The notes: generated by a model not told the origin, from the sequence alone. 64,000 nt of DNA from Bradyrhizobium sp. YR681 (GCF_000282615.1 NZ_AKIY01000214.1:26930-90929); one strand, 5' to 3'; shown: positions 7,803 through 16,149, numbered from the stretch's first letter. Program-made: numbers and translations.

Positions 7803-8080
7803 TGGACCAGCTGCACAGCGCTCATGAGGGCGTCGTGACCTTCGAGCCGCTGACGCTCGGCCGCGAGGCTGTGATGCTCGGCAAGGTGCGCGTTGGCGAG
7901 ATCCATGCGATCGAGGGCGATCGGCACCAGGCCTGCTTCCGCCTGCACCTGCCTGAGGCGTCGGCCTCGACCAGTTTCCGCCCGGCCAGCGACGTCGACG
8001 AAGCCAAGCGCCTCACCCTGGTCAAGATCAACGATTGGCTCAATGCGGCCGGCCTGGTGCCGGCGGGAGGGGTGACATGA
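7802..8080 (+). CDS. hypothetical protein, 92 aa
   Basis: ATG overlaps the upstream stop by one base. Beta-rich: LGKVRVGEIHAIEGDRHQACFRLHLP, then a helix DEAKRLTLVKINDWLNAAGLV. It resembles small phage/alphaproteobacterial proteins that end with an amphipathic helix, but I do not recognise a named family. Confidence 0.55.
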   Translation: MDQLHSAHEGVVTFEPLTLGREAVMLGKVRVGEIHAIEGDRHQACFRLHLPEASASTSFRPASDVDEAKRLTLVKINDWLNAAGLVPAGGVT

Positions 8081-8580
8081 GCGACGACCGAAAGTTTCAT
8101 GACCAGCAGAAATATGACCTCCTGCAAGCAGCTGAGGCTTTCCGCCGCGCGATGATCGAGAGCGGTGCAGTCAATCACGTTTCCCAAGACTCCTACATTG
8201 AGCAGCTCCGCGCCCTTGAGCGGGTGCTCAACCCGCTGAACTATCGAGCGCTGCCGCCTGAAGATCCCGATCACCGCGCGGAGTGCGATCGCTACATGAA
8301 GTCCGGCGGCATCCGCCGCGCCTTCGTCACCATCCTCGAACCCGGCAAGATTCCGGACGGTAAAGGGCCGTTCTTAACCGTCGAGCATCTCGATCGGTTC
8401 GTTAAATCGGCGATTGAACGTCATCCGGACCCCGCGACCCACATCATGATCCATCAGCTCACCTGGGATGGTGAACTTTGGACGGGGTGCGCGCGGGAGA
8501 GAGCGGCAATCGATGCCGCGCTAGATGGAGTTGACCCCGCGGCCATGGAAGCGGCCGGTGATGAGGAGGGCGAGCATTGA
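8077..8580 (+). CDS. hypothetical protein, 167 aa
   Basis: The internal ATG at 8077 overlaps the upstream TGA (ATGA) and was preferred to an earlier one inside the previous gene. Begins MSDDRKFHDQQKYDLLQAAE, a helical N-terminus; later GPFLTVEHLDRFVKSAIERHPDPATHIMIHQLTWDGELW. Acidic C-terminus (GDEEGEH). Function unknown. Confidence 0.55.
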   Translation: MSDDRKFHDQQKYDLLQAAEAFRRAMIESGAVNHVSQDSYIEQLRALERVLNPLNYRALPPEDPDHRAECDRYMKSGGIRRAFVTILEPGKIPDGKGPFLTVEHLDRFVKSAIERHPDPATHIMIHQLTWDGELWTGCARERAAIDAALDGVDPAAMEAAGDEEGEH

Positions 8581-8891
8581 ATATCGTGTCCTCGCAGTCT
8601 TCGAATGTTCCAACAGCCAGCGAGCGGTTCAACCTTGCGCAGCTGAGCGAAGTGATGCTCCGCAGAGACCGGCCGGCGGTGGGCTTCTTCATATCGCAGG
8701 CACTGTGGGATGCGATGGTGGCGCGCTGGAATCAGGAGAACTTCATCCGTAGTCTGGACCCTCCACCGACAACACTTCACGGCATCCGGATCATGGTTGA
8801 TCCCGATCTGCCCGATCAAGAGTTTGACGTCGCTCTGACTGAGGAAGCTTGGTCGTCGCGGCTGGCCGAGATCAATCGGGGCGAATCCTGA
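8577..8891 (+). CDS. hypothetical protein, 104 aa
   Basis: TTG start at 8577 overlapping the previous TGA (TTGA), a pattern repeated through this operon. Contains NLAQLSEVMLRRDRPAVGFFIS and a C-terminal FDVALTEEAWSSRLAEI. No motif recognised. Confidence 0.5.
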   Translation: MNIVSSQSSNVPTASERFNLAQLSEVMLRRDRPAVGFFISQALWDAMVARWNQENFIRSLDPPPTTLHGIRIMVDPDLPDQEFDVALTEEAWSSRLAEINRGES

Positions 8892-9358
8892 TGGTCGCCT
8901 ATTCCTACAAGGGCCGCTTCGTCGCCCCGATCCGCGTCGGTCTCGGCCTGCCGATCCAGGACGAGCACCGCGAACTCGGCGGCTACCAGCCCGGCCAGAT
9001 CATCAGGCCGAAGACGCAGACGATTCGGGCCATCGGCAAGCGGCGTCATGCCCGGCCGGGAGAAACCATTCAGCATTACCACGCCCAGCGCTCGCCGAAG
9101 TGTTTCAAGGTCGGCGAGGCAAAATGTATGGGCGCCAGCGCAATCCGGGTCTTTGTTCATAGCGAGCGGGTCGAGATCAGGCCGGACGGATCATCCAGTG
9201 ATCTGGTCTACAAGGGCGTCGCACTTGATGCATTCGCACGGATGGACGGCTTCGGCGATTGGGCCGACATGCGCGCCTTCTGGCTCGAGGAGCATGGTCA
9301 CGAGCTCAAGCATCTCGGGCCGTTCATCGGCGTGCTGATTCAGTGGGGGCCGTTGTGA
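8891..9358 (+). CDS. ASCH-like phage protein
   Basis: 155 residues from the ATG at 8891, which overlaps the upstream stop. The segment GQIIRPKTQTIRAIGKRRHARPGETIQHYHAQRSPKCFKVGEAKCMGASAIRVFVH follows the ASCH/PUA-like phage pattern: KTQTIR, a basic stretch, HARPGE-x-hydrophobic-Q-x-Y, then a Cys before strands. ASCH domains bind RNA and are proposed coactivator or RNA-processing modules; some cleave modified nucleosides. The remainder resembles DAFARMDGFGDWADMRAFW, also common in these phage proteins. Family call is from pattern recall; function in the phage unknown. Confidence 0.55.
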   Translation: MVAYSYKGRFVAPIRVGLGLPIQDEHRELGGYQPGQIIRPKTQTIRAIGKRRHARPGETIQHYHAQRSPKCFKVGEAKCMGASAIRVFVHSERVEIRPDGSSSDLVYKGVALDAFARMDGFGDWADMRAFWLEEHGHELKHLGPFIGVLIQWGPL

Positions 9359-9675
9359 AACTGCCCGGAAAAACCTCAGTCGCCCGCATGCAGCGCACCG
9401 CCATGCTCGAAGCCGAGCGCATCGAGATCGTCCAGGACCACTGGGTCAAGGAAGGCGCGATCACCGAGCCCGTGCCTTACATGGTGCAGCGCCGTGACGA
9501 TCTCATGGGTGTGGTGCGCATGATCGATGCCATCAACAGCGATCCGGACCTGCTCGATCGGGTCAAGAAGCGCATGGCTGCGCTGGCATCGGCCGCGGAC
9601 GCGGCAATGGCTGCACCGGCGACCACGGTAGGGGGTGAAGACGCCACTATCGATGACAGTGAGGTCGCCGACTGA
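9355..9675 (+). CDS. hypothetical protein preceding the primase, 106 aa
   Basis: GTG at 9355 overlaps the upstream TGA (GTGA). Mostly helical and charged (RMQRTAMLEAERIEIVQDHWVKEG; LLDRVKKRMAALASAADAAMAAP). The stop overlaps the primase ATG by one base, so it may be a coupled accessory factor. No family recognised. Confidence 0.55.
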   Translation: MKLPGKTSVARMQRTAMLEAERIEIVQDHWVKEGAITEPVPYMVQRRDDLMGVVRMIDAINSDPDLLDRVKKRMAALASAADAAMAAPATTVGGEDATIDDSEVAD

Positions 9676-10922
9676 TGGCGCGCATCTCCGAGGACGAACT
9701 CGACGACATCCGGGCGCGCAACCCGATCGCCGATATCGCGATGGGCTACACCAAGCTGCGTCGCGTCGGCGGCCGGCTGGTCGGCCCGTGTCCGATCTGC
9801 GGCGGTCGGGCGAGTTCGCAGCGTTTCGAAGTGATCGAAAAGGATGGCAACTGGGTATGTGCCGTGTGTCCAGATGGCGGCGACGTCATCAGGCTGGTCG
9901 AGAAGGTCGAGGGCTGCGACTTCCGCGCCGCGATCGAGAAGCTCGGCGGCCGCACGGCGATCGACGCGGCCCGCGCCAAGGAACTTTTCGAGGAACGCGA
10001 GCGCAAGCGCATGGCGCGGGAAAAGACGTCGGCCGACTATCGGGAGGCCGAGCGCAAGCGGCTGCACCGGACGTGGAAGCAGACGCTGCCGATTCATGAC
10101 ACGATCGCGGCCCGCTACCTCGAGGGGCGAGGCCTGCAATTGCCGGAACGCTGTCCGGGCCTTCGCTTCGCGCCGGCGATACCCTACTGGCACGGCGAGA
10201 CCGTCGACGAGCACGGCCGCAAAGCGGGCCCGCGCAAGATCCACGAAGGCCCGGCGATGGTCGGGGCCTTCATCCGGCCGGACGGCAAGTTCGGCGGGCT
10301 GCATCTGACCTGGCTTCGCGAATTCCCTGCACACGTAGGTTCGGCCGCCACACTGCAGGGCGCATCTCCTCAGGGTTCCGGCCATGAGGAGCGACCATCC
10401 TTTACCAAAGCCGAGATCCTCGACCCCGACACCGGCGAGATCCTCAACGCCAAGAAAATGCGCGGCTCCAAGACCGGCGCGTACATCGCCATCGTGATGC
10501 ACGACGCGCCGAAGCGCCTGGTGATCGGCGAAGGCATCGAGACCGTGCTCTCGGTCTGGACCGCGATGCACCAGGCCGGACGTCCGGTAGACGGCATGGC
10601 CTTCTGGGCCGCCGGCGACCTCGGCAATCTCGCCGGCCGGGCGAACAGGACGATCAACCACCCGACCTTGAAGCGGCCGAACGGCCAGTCCCAGAAGGTG
10701 CCGGATCGATTCCCCGATCTCGACGATCCCGGCCTGTCGATTCCGGATTCCGTCGAGGAACTGATCCTGCTCGGCGATGGCGACAGCGAAGCCGTGCTGA
10801 CCGAATACGCCATGGAACGCGCAGCGCGACGCTACGCACGGGTAGGGCGCGTGATCAGGATTGCGTTCGCGCCGGCGGGACTGGATTTCAACGATTTGCT
10901 CAAGGCTGAGGTGGCGGCTTGA
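9675..10922 (+). CDS. phage DNA primase with CHC2 zinc finger and Toprim domain
   Basis: 415 residues. A CHC2-type zinc finger is seen with CPIC at residues 39-42 and CAVC at 62-65, followed by GGDVIRLVEKVEGCDFRAAIEKLGG as in DnaG. A charged helical linker (~95-140) leads to a divergent Toprim region: RLVIGEGIETVLSVWTA (motif Glu ~286) and LILLGDGDSE (DxD, ~370). The protein would synthesise RNA primers or support the downstream helicase. The C-terminus AGLDFNDLLK is typical of Toprim proteins of this type. It sits in the replication block, with TTGA overlap to the methyltransferase. Confidence 0.85.
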   Translation: MARISEDELDDIRARNPIADIAMGYTKLRRVGGRLVGPCPICGGRASSQRFEVIEKDGNWVCAVCPDGGDVIRLVEKVEGCDFRAAIEKLGGRTAIDAARAKELFEERERKRMAREKTSADYREAERKRLHRTWKQTLPIHDTIAARYLEGRGLQLPERCPGLRFAPAIPYWHGETVDEHGRKAGPRKIHEGPAMVGAFIRPDGKFGGLHLTWLREFPAHVGSAATLQGASPQGSGHEERPSFTKAEILDPDTGEILNAKKMRGSKTGAYIAIVMHDAPKRLVIGEGIETVLSVWTAMHQAGRPVDGMAFWAAGDLGNLAGRANRTINHPTLKRPNGQSQKVPDRFPDLDDPGLSIPDSVEELILLGDGDSEAVLTEYAMERAARRYARVGRVIRIAFAPAGLDFNDLLKAEVAA

Positions 10923-11659
10923 CCAAGACATCCCGTTACGCCGGAATTGGTGGCCACCATTCCAACCGTCCGCAGACGGTCGAGTGGCTGACTCCGCCAT
11001 CGATCATCGCCGCGCTTGGCCCGTTCGATCTCGATCCCTGTGCGCCTGTCGACCAGCCGTATCCAACGGCCGCGCGCACCTTCACGCGACGGGAAAACGG
11101 TTTGTTGCAGCGCTGGGAAGGGCGCGTGCGGCTCAATCCGCCCTATACCAACGGTGAAATCGAGAAGTGGCTCGGTCGTATGGGCGAGCACGGCTGCGGC
11201 TCGGCGCTGATTTTCGCGCGCACCGAGACGGAGGCATTCTTTCGGCACGTCTGGGAGCGAGCATCCGCGCTGCTGTTCATGCGCGGGCGGATCAACTTCC
11301 ACCTGCCGGACGGACGTCGCGCGGACGGTAACGCCGGCGCGCCGACGGTGTTGTGCGCCTACGGCATGCATGACGCCGACGTGCTCGCCGCGTGTGAGAT
11401 CGATGGCCAATTCGTTCCGCTCCGCTTTCCGCGTTCTGTTCTGGTCGCTGTGCTCGCCGATGCGACCTGGATGGAGATCGTGCGCGAGGCAGTTGCCTCC
11501 GCCGGCGCTGACGGGCCCGTGCGCGTCGCGGATATCTGGGACGTGGTCCGCACGGACCCCAAAGCCGCAGGCAAGGAACACGCTCGCGCAAAGGTTCGAC
11601 AGGTTTTGCAGCGCGGCGCCGGCATGAGCATCGGCCGCGATCAGTGGATTCCAGCATGA
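10919..11659 (+). CDS. phage N6-adenine methyltransferase (DNA N-6-adenine-methyltransferase family)
   Basis: 246 residues from a TTG start overlapping the primase stop. The N-terminal part fits the phage Dam family: TVEWLTPPSIIAALGPFDLDPCAP, then RLNPPYTNGEIEKWLGRM (catalytic NPPY) and ALIFARTETEAFF, ALLFMRGRINFHLPDG. The last ~75 residues form an extra helical domain (IWDVVRTDPKAAGKEHARAKVRQVLQ) not in the minimal family, perhaps DNA-binding. The enzyme methylates adenine in DNA, most likely protecting phage DNA. ATGA overlap with the next methylase. Confidence 0.85.
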   Translation: MTKTSRYAGIGGHHSNRPQTVEWLTPPSIIAALGPFDLDPCAPVDQPYPTAARTFTRRENGLLQRWEGRVRLNPPYTNGEIEKWLGRMGEHGCGSALIFARTETEAFFRHVWERASALLFMRGRINFHLPDGRRADGNAGAPTVLCAYGMHDADVLAACEIDGQFVPLRFPRSVLVAVLADATWMEIVREAVASAGADGPVRVADIWDVVRTDPKAAGKEHARAKVRQVLQRGAGMSIGRDQWIPA

Positions 11660-12543
11660 TGAGTGGGATCACCCGTCCGCCCGTGCGCTGGCATGGCGCA
11701 AAGTTCCTGATGTCGCGCCAGATCCTGCCGCATCTGCCGTCGCACCGGCTCTATACCGAGGTCTATGGGGGGGGCGCCGGCGTGTTGCTCCATAAGCCCC
11801 GCTCGCATGCCGAGGTCTATAACGACCTCGACGAGGACATCGTCAACCTGTTCCGCGTGTTGCAGGACACGAGCGCCGCGGCGCGGCTGATCGAGCTGCT
11901 GCGCCTGACGCCGTTCGCGCGGGCGGAATTCGAGCTGGCCTATGAATGGTCGCCGGAGCCGGTCGAGCGCGCGCGCCGGCTAGTCATCCGCTCGTTCATG
12001 GGGTTCGGCAGCAATGCGCATTCCTCGACGCAGCGCGGCCATCAATCGACCGGCTTTCGCTCCAACTCCAACCGCAGCGGCACCACGCCCGCGCACGATT
12101 GGGCCAATTTGCCGGAGGCCTATCCGGCGATCGTCGCGCGCTTTCGGGGTGTCGTGATCGAGCATCGCGACGCGGTCGAGGTGCTCCAGCGCCACGACGG
12201 CGAGCGCGCGCTGCACTACGTCGATCCGCCCTACGTCCACGACACGCGCTCGATGTTCAAGGGCGGCAAGTCTGCCTACAAGCACGAAATGGACCTGGCG
12301 GCCCATAAATGCCTGCTCGGCGTGCTGCGCGGCCTCAAGGGCATGGTGGTGCTGTCCGGCTATGCACACCCGCTCTATGACGCCGCGCTCGACGACTGGC
12401 GCCGCATCGAATTCGAGGCCTATGCCGACGGAGCTCGGCCGCGCATTGAAGTCCTCTGGATCAATCCGTCAGCTGCCGCTGCGCTCGATCGCGAGCATGC
12501 CGGCATTGGCGTGACGCCGCTGTTTTGCGGAGGCGCCGCTTGA
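11656..12543 (+). CDS. D12-class DNA adenine methylase (Dam-like)
   Basis: 295 residues. Motifs are in the D12/Dam order: RPPVRWHGAKFLMSRQILPHLP (SAM site near N-terminus), YTEVYGGGAGVLL, VYNDLDEDIVNLFRVLQ, ALHYVDPPYVHDTR (catalytic DPPY) and GMVVLSGYAHPLYD. The family methylates N6 of adenine in double-stranded DNA. Two adjacent ATGs occur (11656, 11659); the first overlaps the upstream stop. It is the third adenine methyltransferase of the prophage, each from a different family. Confidence 0.9.
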   Translation: MMSGITRPPVRWHGAKFLMSRQILPHLPSHRLYTEVYGGGAGVLLHKPRSHAEVYNDLDEDIVNLFRVLQDTSAAARLIELLRLTPFARAEFELAYEWSPEPVERARRLVIRSFMGFGSNAHSSTQRGHQSTGFRSNSNRSGTTPAHDWANLPEAYPAIVARFRGVVIEHRDAVEVLQRHDGERALHYVDPPYVHDTRSMFKGGKSAYKHEMDLAAHKCLLGVLRGLKGMVVLSGYAHPLYDAALDDWRRIEFEAYADGARPRIEVLWINPSAAAALDREHAGIGVTPLFCGGAA

Positions 12544-14852
12544 CCATCGAAGCCGTTCTCGACCTGGTCGACAACGCTCCCGCGTTCGTCGACGTCGACC
12601 CTGCAACCCTCGCCCAGGCCGAGCGCAAGTTCGGCAACGAGCAGATGGCCGCAGGCCTGGCGCATTTGCGCGCCACCGAGGGCGACGATCGCCTGCCGGC
12701 GCTGTCAGATCTCGCCGAGCAGCTCGGAGCGCTTGCGGCCGCCGGCGCGATCGCCGAGGCGCTCGCCAAGGCCTCGCTCGAGGCGGCTGTGGTCGAGATC
12801 GGCCTGATCCGTGACCTCGGCGCCAAGGCCGTCAAGGCTGCGGTCGCCGCCGGCCTCAAGCTCGGCAGAAAGACTCCTGCGGATCTATCGGAGGTGCGAC
12901 GCGCCGCTTCAGCGGCGCTTGGAGCACCTCACATCAATGGGCGCCCGCGAGAGGCGGGCGACGATGTGATCTCTTCCACGGCTCTGGCTGCCCCGCCTTC
13001 CTCGCCTTCCGGCGACGCAGACGATTCCGGTCAAACCCTCGCATCTCTTTTTGCGTCTTCCCCTTCGTCTTCCCCCCGCACCCCCTCAGGGGAAGAGAAG
13101 GAGGAAGCCGAAACCCTCGAAAACGAGGACGAGGGCGAAAGCCCGCCGGACGAAACGATCAGCGATGAGACGTTCCGGGAATGCGCTGACCTCGATCAGT
13201 CCGACGTCGACAACGGCAAGCGCCTGATCGCCTATTTCGGGCGCGACCTCATGGTGCGGCAGGAAGACGACGTCGCGGCGGGCCAGATGCTCGCCTGGAC
13301 CGGCACGCATTGGGACCTTGCCGGCGGCGAAGCGCTGGCGCACCTGATCGGACAGCGCGTCGGCGACCTGATCAAGCTCGAAGCGGCCTATATTGAGTTC
13401 TCCAATTCGGAGGCGCGCGCGGTCAATGCGGCCGAAGCGGCGGCCAGGGAGCTGAAAGACATCGTTCCCGACGACACGCCTGAACAATTTGCGAGGGTTG
13501 AGGAGCTTCTCGCGCTTGTCGCGGCGGGGAAAAAGGCGCGGACAGCGCTCTCGACGCGGCGCGCCAACCGCAAGAAATGGGGTATCTCGACCAAGAATGC
13601 CGGCCGCATCGCCGCGATGATCAAATGCGCCGCGCCGCATCTGCGCCGGCATCCCGACGCGTTCAACGCGGATCCGCTGAAGGTCGCCACGCTGACGCAC
13701 ACGCTCTCCTTAGTGCCGGTGATGGACCCGGAAAACCCTGATCCTGACGGCAAGCGGCCGCTCGTCGTTGATGGCCGCGTCCAGTACGAACTCGTCGCCA
13801 AGCGTGGCCACGACCGCGAGGATTTGCTGACCGCCGTCATCCCCTTCGCCTACATCAAGGGCGCAACGGCGCGCGAGTTCGCCAACTTCCTCGACCTGTT
13901 CCAGCCGGAGCCGGACAAGCGCCGCACGGTGCAGCAATATTCGGGCATGAGCCTGACGGCGCAGCCCGTGCAGCGCGTGATGTTCCATACCGGTACGGGC
14001 GGCAACGGCAAGAGCGTCTTCCTCGAGGTGCTGGCGCGCGTCTTTGGCGATGGGCTGTCGGTCGGCGTGCCGGCGGAAACCGTCTCTGGCGTCGTCGCCA
14101 ACAATCCCAGCGCACCGACGCCGGATATCGCGCGCTGCTATGCCAAACGCTACTTGAGAATCGCCGAGCTTCCGAAGGATGCTCCGCTCAAGATGGAAAC
14201 GATCAAGAAGCTCACCGGCGGCGAGCGCTGGCCGGTGCGCACGATGTACAAGGGTTATTTCGAGTTCAAGCCGACGGCCAAGCCCCACATGAGCGGCAAC
14301 GGCGAGCCGAAATTCGACGGCTCCGACGGCGGCATGAAGCGGCGCCTGGCGATCGTGGAATGGTCCGTGACGCTGCCGCCGGAACGACACCGCGACTTCG
14401 AGGACGTCGTCTCCGAGATCGTCGCCGAAGGCTCCGGCATCCTCAACTGGCTCATCGCCGGCGCACTCGATTTCCTCAACAACGGCTTCATCCTTTCCGA
14501 CGACGTACTCCAGACCACGGCCGAGCACTTCGCCGAGATGGATCCCGTCGGCCAGTTTGCCGATGCTCATGTGAAGCCCGACGTTGGCGGACCAGGCGTG
14601 CCCGCTCGCGCGATGTTCCTGGCTTACAAGGCCTGGAGCGAAGCCAACGGCAAGGCACATATGCACGAAACGCGCTTCGGCCGCACGATGAAGAAGAAGT
14701 TCAAGCGCGACGACAGTGGCCGCATTCATCGGTACGTCGACGTTGCCTTGCACGACGTGCCGGAGGCGCCAAGCCAACCCGGCGCGCAGGCTTCACCGCC
14801 GAATGACGGCTATGAGCCGCCCGACAAATATCCGGGCGACGAGGAAATCTGA
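12540..14852 (+). CDS. D5/P4-type phage primase-helicase
   Basis: 770 residues from the TTG overlapping the previous stop (an in-frame TTG at 12525 is possible). The first ~200 residues are helical and then Ser/Pro/Glu-rich, apparently a linker. From ~205 (QSDVDNGKRLIAYFGRDLMVR) runs a D5_N-like domain. The ATPase carries Walker A GTGGNGKSVFLEVLARVFG at ~483-500, a Walker B-like RYLRIAELPKDAPLK, LTGGERWPVRTMYKGYFEF and HMSGNGEPKFDGSDGGMKRRL (sensor/arginine). It is an SF3-like hexameric helicase expected to open the origin with the Toprim primase. A CGAGGGT repeat array lies directly downstream. Confidence 0.9.
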   Translation: MTIEAVLDLVDNAPAFVDVDPATLAQAERKFGNEQMAAGLAHLRATEGDDRLPALSDLAEQLGALAAAGAIAEALAKASLEAAVVEIGLIRDLGAKAVKAAVAAGLKLGRKTPADLSEVRRAASAALGAPHINGRPREAGDDVISSTALAAPPSSPSGDADDSGQTLASLFASSPSSSPRTPSGEEKEEAETLENEDEGESPPDETISDETFRECADLDQSDVDNGKRLIAYFGRDLMVRQEDDVAAGQMLAWTGTHWDLAGGEALAHLIGQRVGDLIKLEAAYIEFSNSEARAVNAAEAAARELKDIVPDDTPEQFARVEELLALVAAGKKARTALSTRRANRKKWGISTKNAGRIAAMIKCAAPHLRRHPDAFNADPLKVATLTHTLSLVPVMDPENPDPDGKRPLVVDGRVQYELVAKRGHDREDLLTAVIPFAYIKGATAREFANFLDLFQPEPDKRRTVQQYSGMSLTAQPVQRVMFHTGTGGNGKSVFLEVLARVFGDGLSVGVPAETVSGVVANNPSAPTPDIARCYAKRYLRIAELPKDAPLKMETIKKLTGGERWPVRTMYKGYFEFKPTAKPHMSGNGEPKFDGSDGGMKRRLAIVEWSVTLPPERHRDFEDVVSEIVAEGSGILNWLIAGALDFLNNGFILSDDVLQTTAEHFAEMDPVGQFADAHVKPDVGGPGVPARAMFLAYKAWSEANGKAHMHETRFGRTMKKKFKRDDSGRIHRYVDVALHDVPEAPSQPGAQASPPNDGYEPPDKYPGDEEI

Positions 14853-14886
14853 CCATAGAGGGACTCACCTGTTGCAGATAGGTCAC

Positions 14887-15204
14887 CGAGGGTCGTGGAT
14901 TTTGCGAGGGTTCGGCGAGGGTTTGTCAAAAACCCTCGACGTTCGACATGTGCCTGTGCCGCAAGGGCTTTTGCAATCGTGTCGAGGGTTGCGAGGGTCT
15001 CGCGCGCGCATACACATGCGAGAAGGGAAGCGGACGCACAGGGCGCGGAGAGGCAACAGCAGGATGGAAAGGATAAGATGACTCAGGCGTTACACGGAAA
15101 AACCCTCTCTACCCTCGCACCCCCTCTCTAACCATCGAAGATCATTTGTTATTCTGCGTTCTAGACCCTCTACCAAACCCTCTCTCAACCCTCGCAAACC
15201 CTCG
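14887..15204 (+). repeat. two-orientation CGAGGGT repeat array (candidate replication origin)
   Basis: In the 539-bp non-coding stretch after the helicase gene, at least twelve copies of GAGGGT or its complement occur. CGAGGGT reads on the plus strand at about 14887, 14905, 14916, 14984 and 14992. The complement ACCCTC(G/T) is at about 14932, 15101, 15111, 15165, 15177, 15188 and 15198. Copies are mostly grouped by orientation, left versus right, with GC-poorer sequence after them (GAAAGAATAAAAGTGAATTAGAATC). Position and clustering suggest iterons bound by a replication initiator. An operator array is the alternative. Confidence 0.5.
14916..14938 (+). terminator. perfect 9-bp hairpin inside the repeat array
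   Basis: CGAGGGTTT, a 5-nt loop GTCAA, then AAACCCTCG form a perfect stem made from two opposed copies of the repeat. It lies 64 nt after the helicase stop and could end that transcript, but no U-tract follows. It may equally be an origin element. Confidence 0.35.
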
Positions 15205-15317
15205 AAAGAATAAAAGTGAATTAGAATCTAGACGTTTTTGACTGTTCGGAGCTCTGGGCAAGCGTTCGAAGTGATGTCCGCGAAATTGGACCCACAGGGG
15301 ACAGTTTCGTGGACGAA

Positions 15318-15342
15318 AAACCCTTCCAGATCGGAAGGGTTT
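15318..15342 (+). terminator. perfect 10-bp hairpin upstream of the NusG-like gene
   Basis: AAACCCTTCC, loop AGATC, GGAAGGGTTT: a perfect inverted repeat with an A-rich left flank and a short T-run (TTTCT). It sits 50 nt before the NusG-like start, so it could be an intrinsic terminator or attenuator for that gene, working on either strand. Confidence 0.5.
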
Positions 15343-15391
15343 CTGACGGCCAGCAAATCGAGAGGGAAAATCGAGATGTTGGAGCTATCGA

Positions 15392-16054
15392 ATGAAACCG
15401 ATCGCAGAGGCGTTGGAGAAGCTTTCGCCTGAAGTCCGCGCCGAGCTAGCGAGGCCGCACGAACGGCGAGATCCCCGCCATGCGGAGATCGTCGTCGGAA
15501 ATGACCCGCGATGGTATGTGATTGAGGTGTTCGTGTCGGCGCAGTCGGAGGTCGCCGAAGTGCTCGCTGGCCATCGTTTCGGCGTGTACATGCCCGAAGT
15601 GGAGGAAGAGATCATTAGACGCGGGCGCAAGGTCGAGCGACGCGTGCCGATGTTCTCCGGCTATCTGTTCGTCTTCATGTGGTACAGCGACCAGCACTGG
15701 CAGTGCATCAGCGGCATTCCTGGCGTCGTCGAGATCGTCGGCAGCTTGACCGATGCAGAGATCGACATCGTGCGCGCCATGGAGAACATGAAGCGTCCTG
15801 TGGTCATCGATATCGAGCCGGAGCCCGAACCAGAGCCGGTCATCCCGACGGCGAAGTCCAAAAAGAAGCGCCGATGGAAGGATCGCAAGAAAGCCAAGGC
15901 CAAGGCGAAAGCGGCGAAGCCGAAGGTGATCACGGAAGCCGATCTCCGGGCGCAAATCATAACTACCCGTGCATGGTCGGCGTTCGACGACGTACTACAG
16001 CTTGACAGCGAGGGACGGAATCAGACCTTGATGCGCGCCTTGGGCCTGTCCTAG
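15392..16054 (+). CDS. NusG N-terminal-domain protein (RfaH/UpxY-like), candidate antiterminator
   Basis: 220 residues. Residues ~42-120 match the NusG N-terminal (NGN) domain: RWYVIEVFVSAQSEVAEVLAGHRFGVYMPEVEE, then RVPMFSGYLFVFM and the ISGIPGVVEIVG end. The NGN domain binds RNA polymerase and makes it processive. A KOW domain is not visible. Instead there is an EPEPEPEP stretch and a Lys/Ala-rich segment (~150-175), perhaps nucleic-acid binding. The gene stands alone, between replication and packaging genes, in front of the late operon and behind a terminator-like hairpin; a late-gene antiterminator role is inferred. ATG 15392 is the only good start. Confidence 0.75.
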   Translation: MKPIAEALEKLSPEVRAELARPHERRDPRHAEIVVGNDPRWYVIEVFVSAQSEVAEVLAGHRFGVYMPEVEEEIIRRGRKVERRVPMFSGYLFVFMWYSDQHWQCISGIPGVVEIVGSLTDAEIDIVRAMENMKRPVVIDIEPEPEPEPVIPTAKSKKKRRWKDRKKAKAKAKAAKPKVITEADLRAQIITTRAWSAFDDVLQLDSEGRNQTLMRALGLS

Positions 16055-16140
16055 TACCGACCGCATCACAACGGAACGCCGGAACGGACCCCATCGAAGC
16101 AGAGTTGATGCTTCACACATCCGGCATTGTGCCCAAAGCA

Positions 16141-16149
16141 TGCTATATC
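16141..16149 (+). promoter_or_regulatory. possible extended -10 element for the tRNA-like RNA
   Basis: TGCTATATC matches an extended -10 (TG-n-TATAAT) in 4 of 6 hexamer positions. It lies 8 nt upstream of the 5' end of the folded RNA. No good -35 hexamer is seen at 16-18 nt spacing, so support is weak. Confidence 0.3.

Noticed and set aside
15079..15131. Short frame MTQALHGKTLSTLAPPL in the repeat array
   Set aside because: Only 17 codons made largely of the repeat motif itself; no support for translation.
15238..15266. TTGACT at 15238 as a -35 box for the NusG-like gene
   Set aside because: No acceptable -10 hexamer occurs 16-18 nt downstream.
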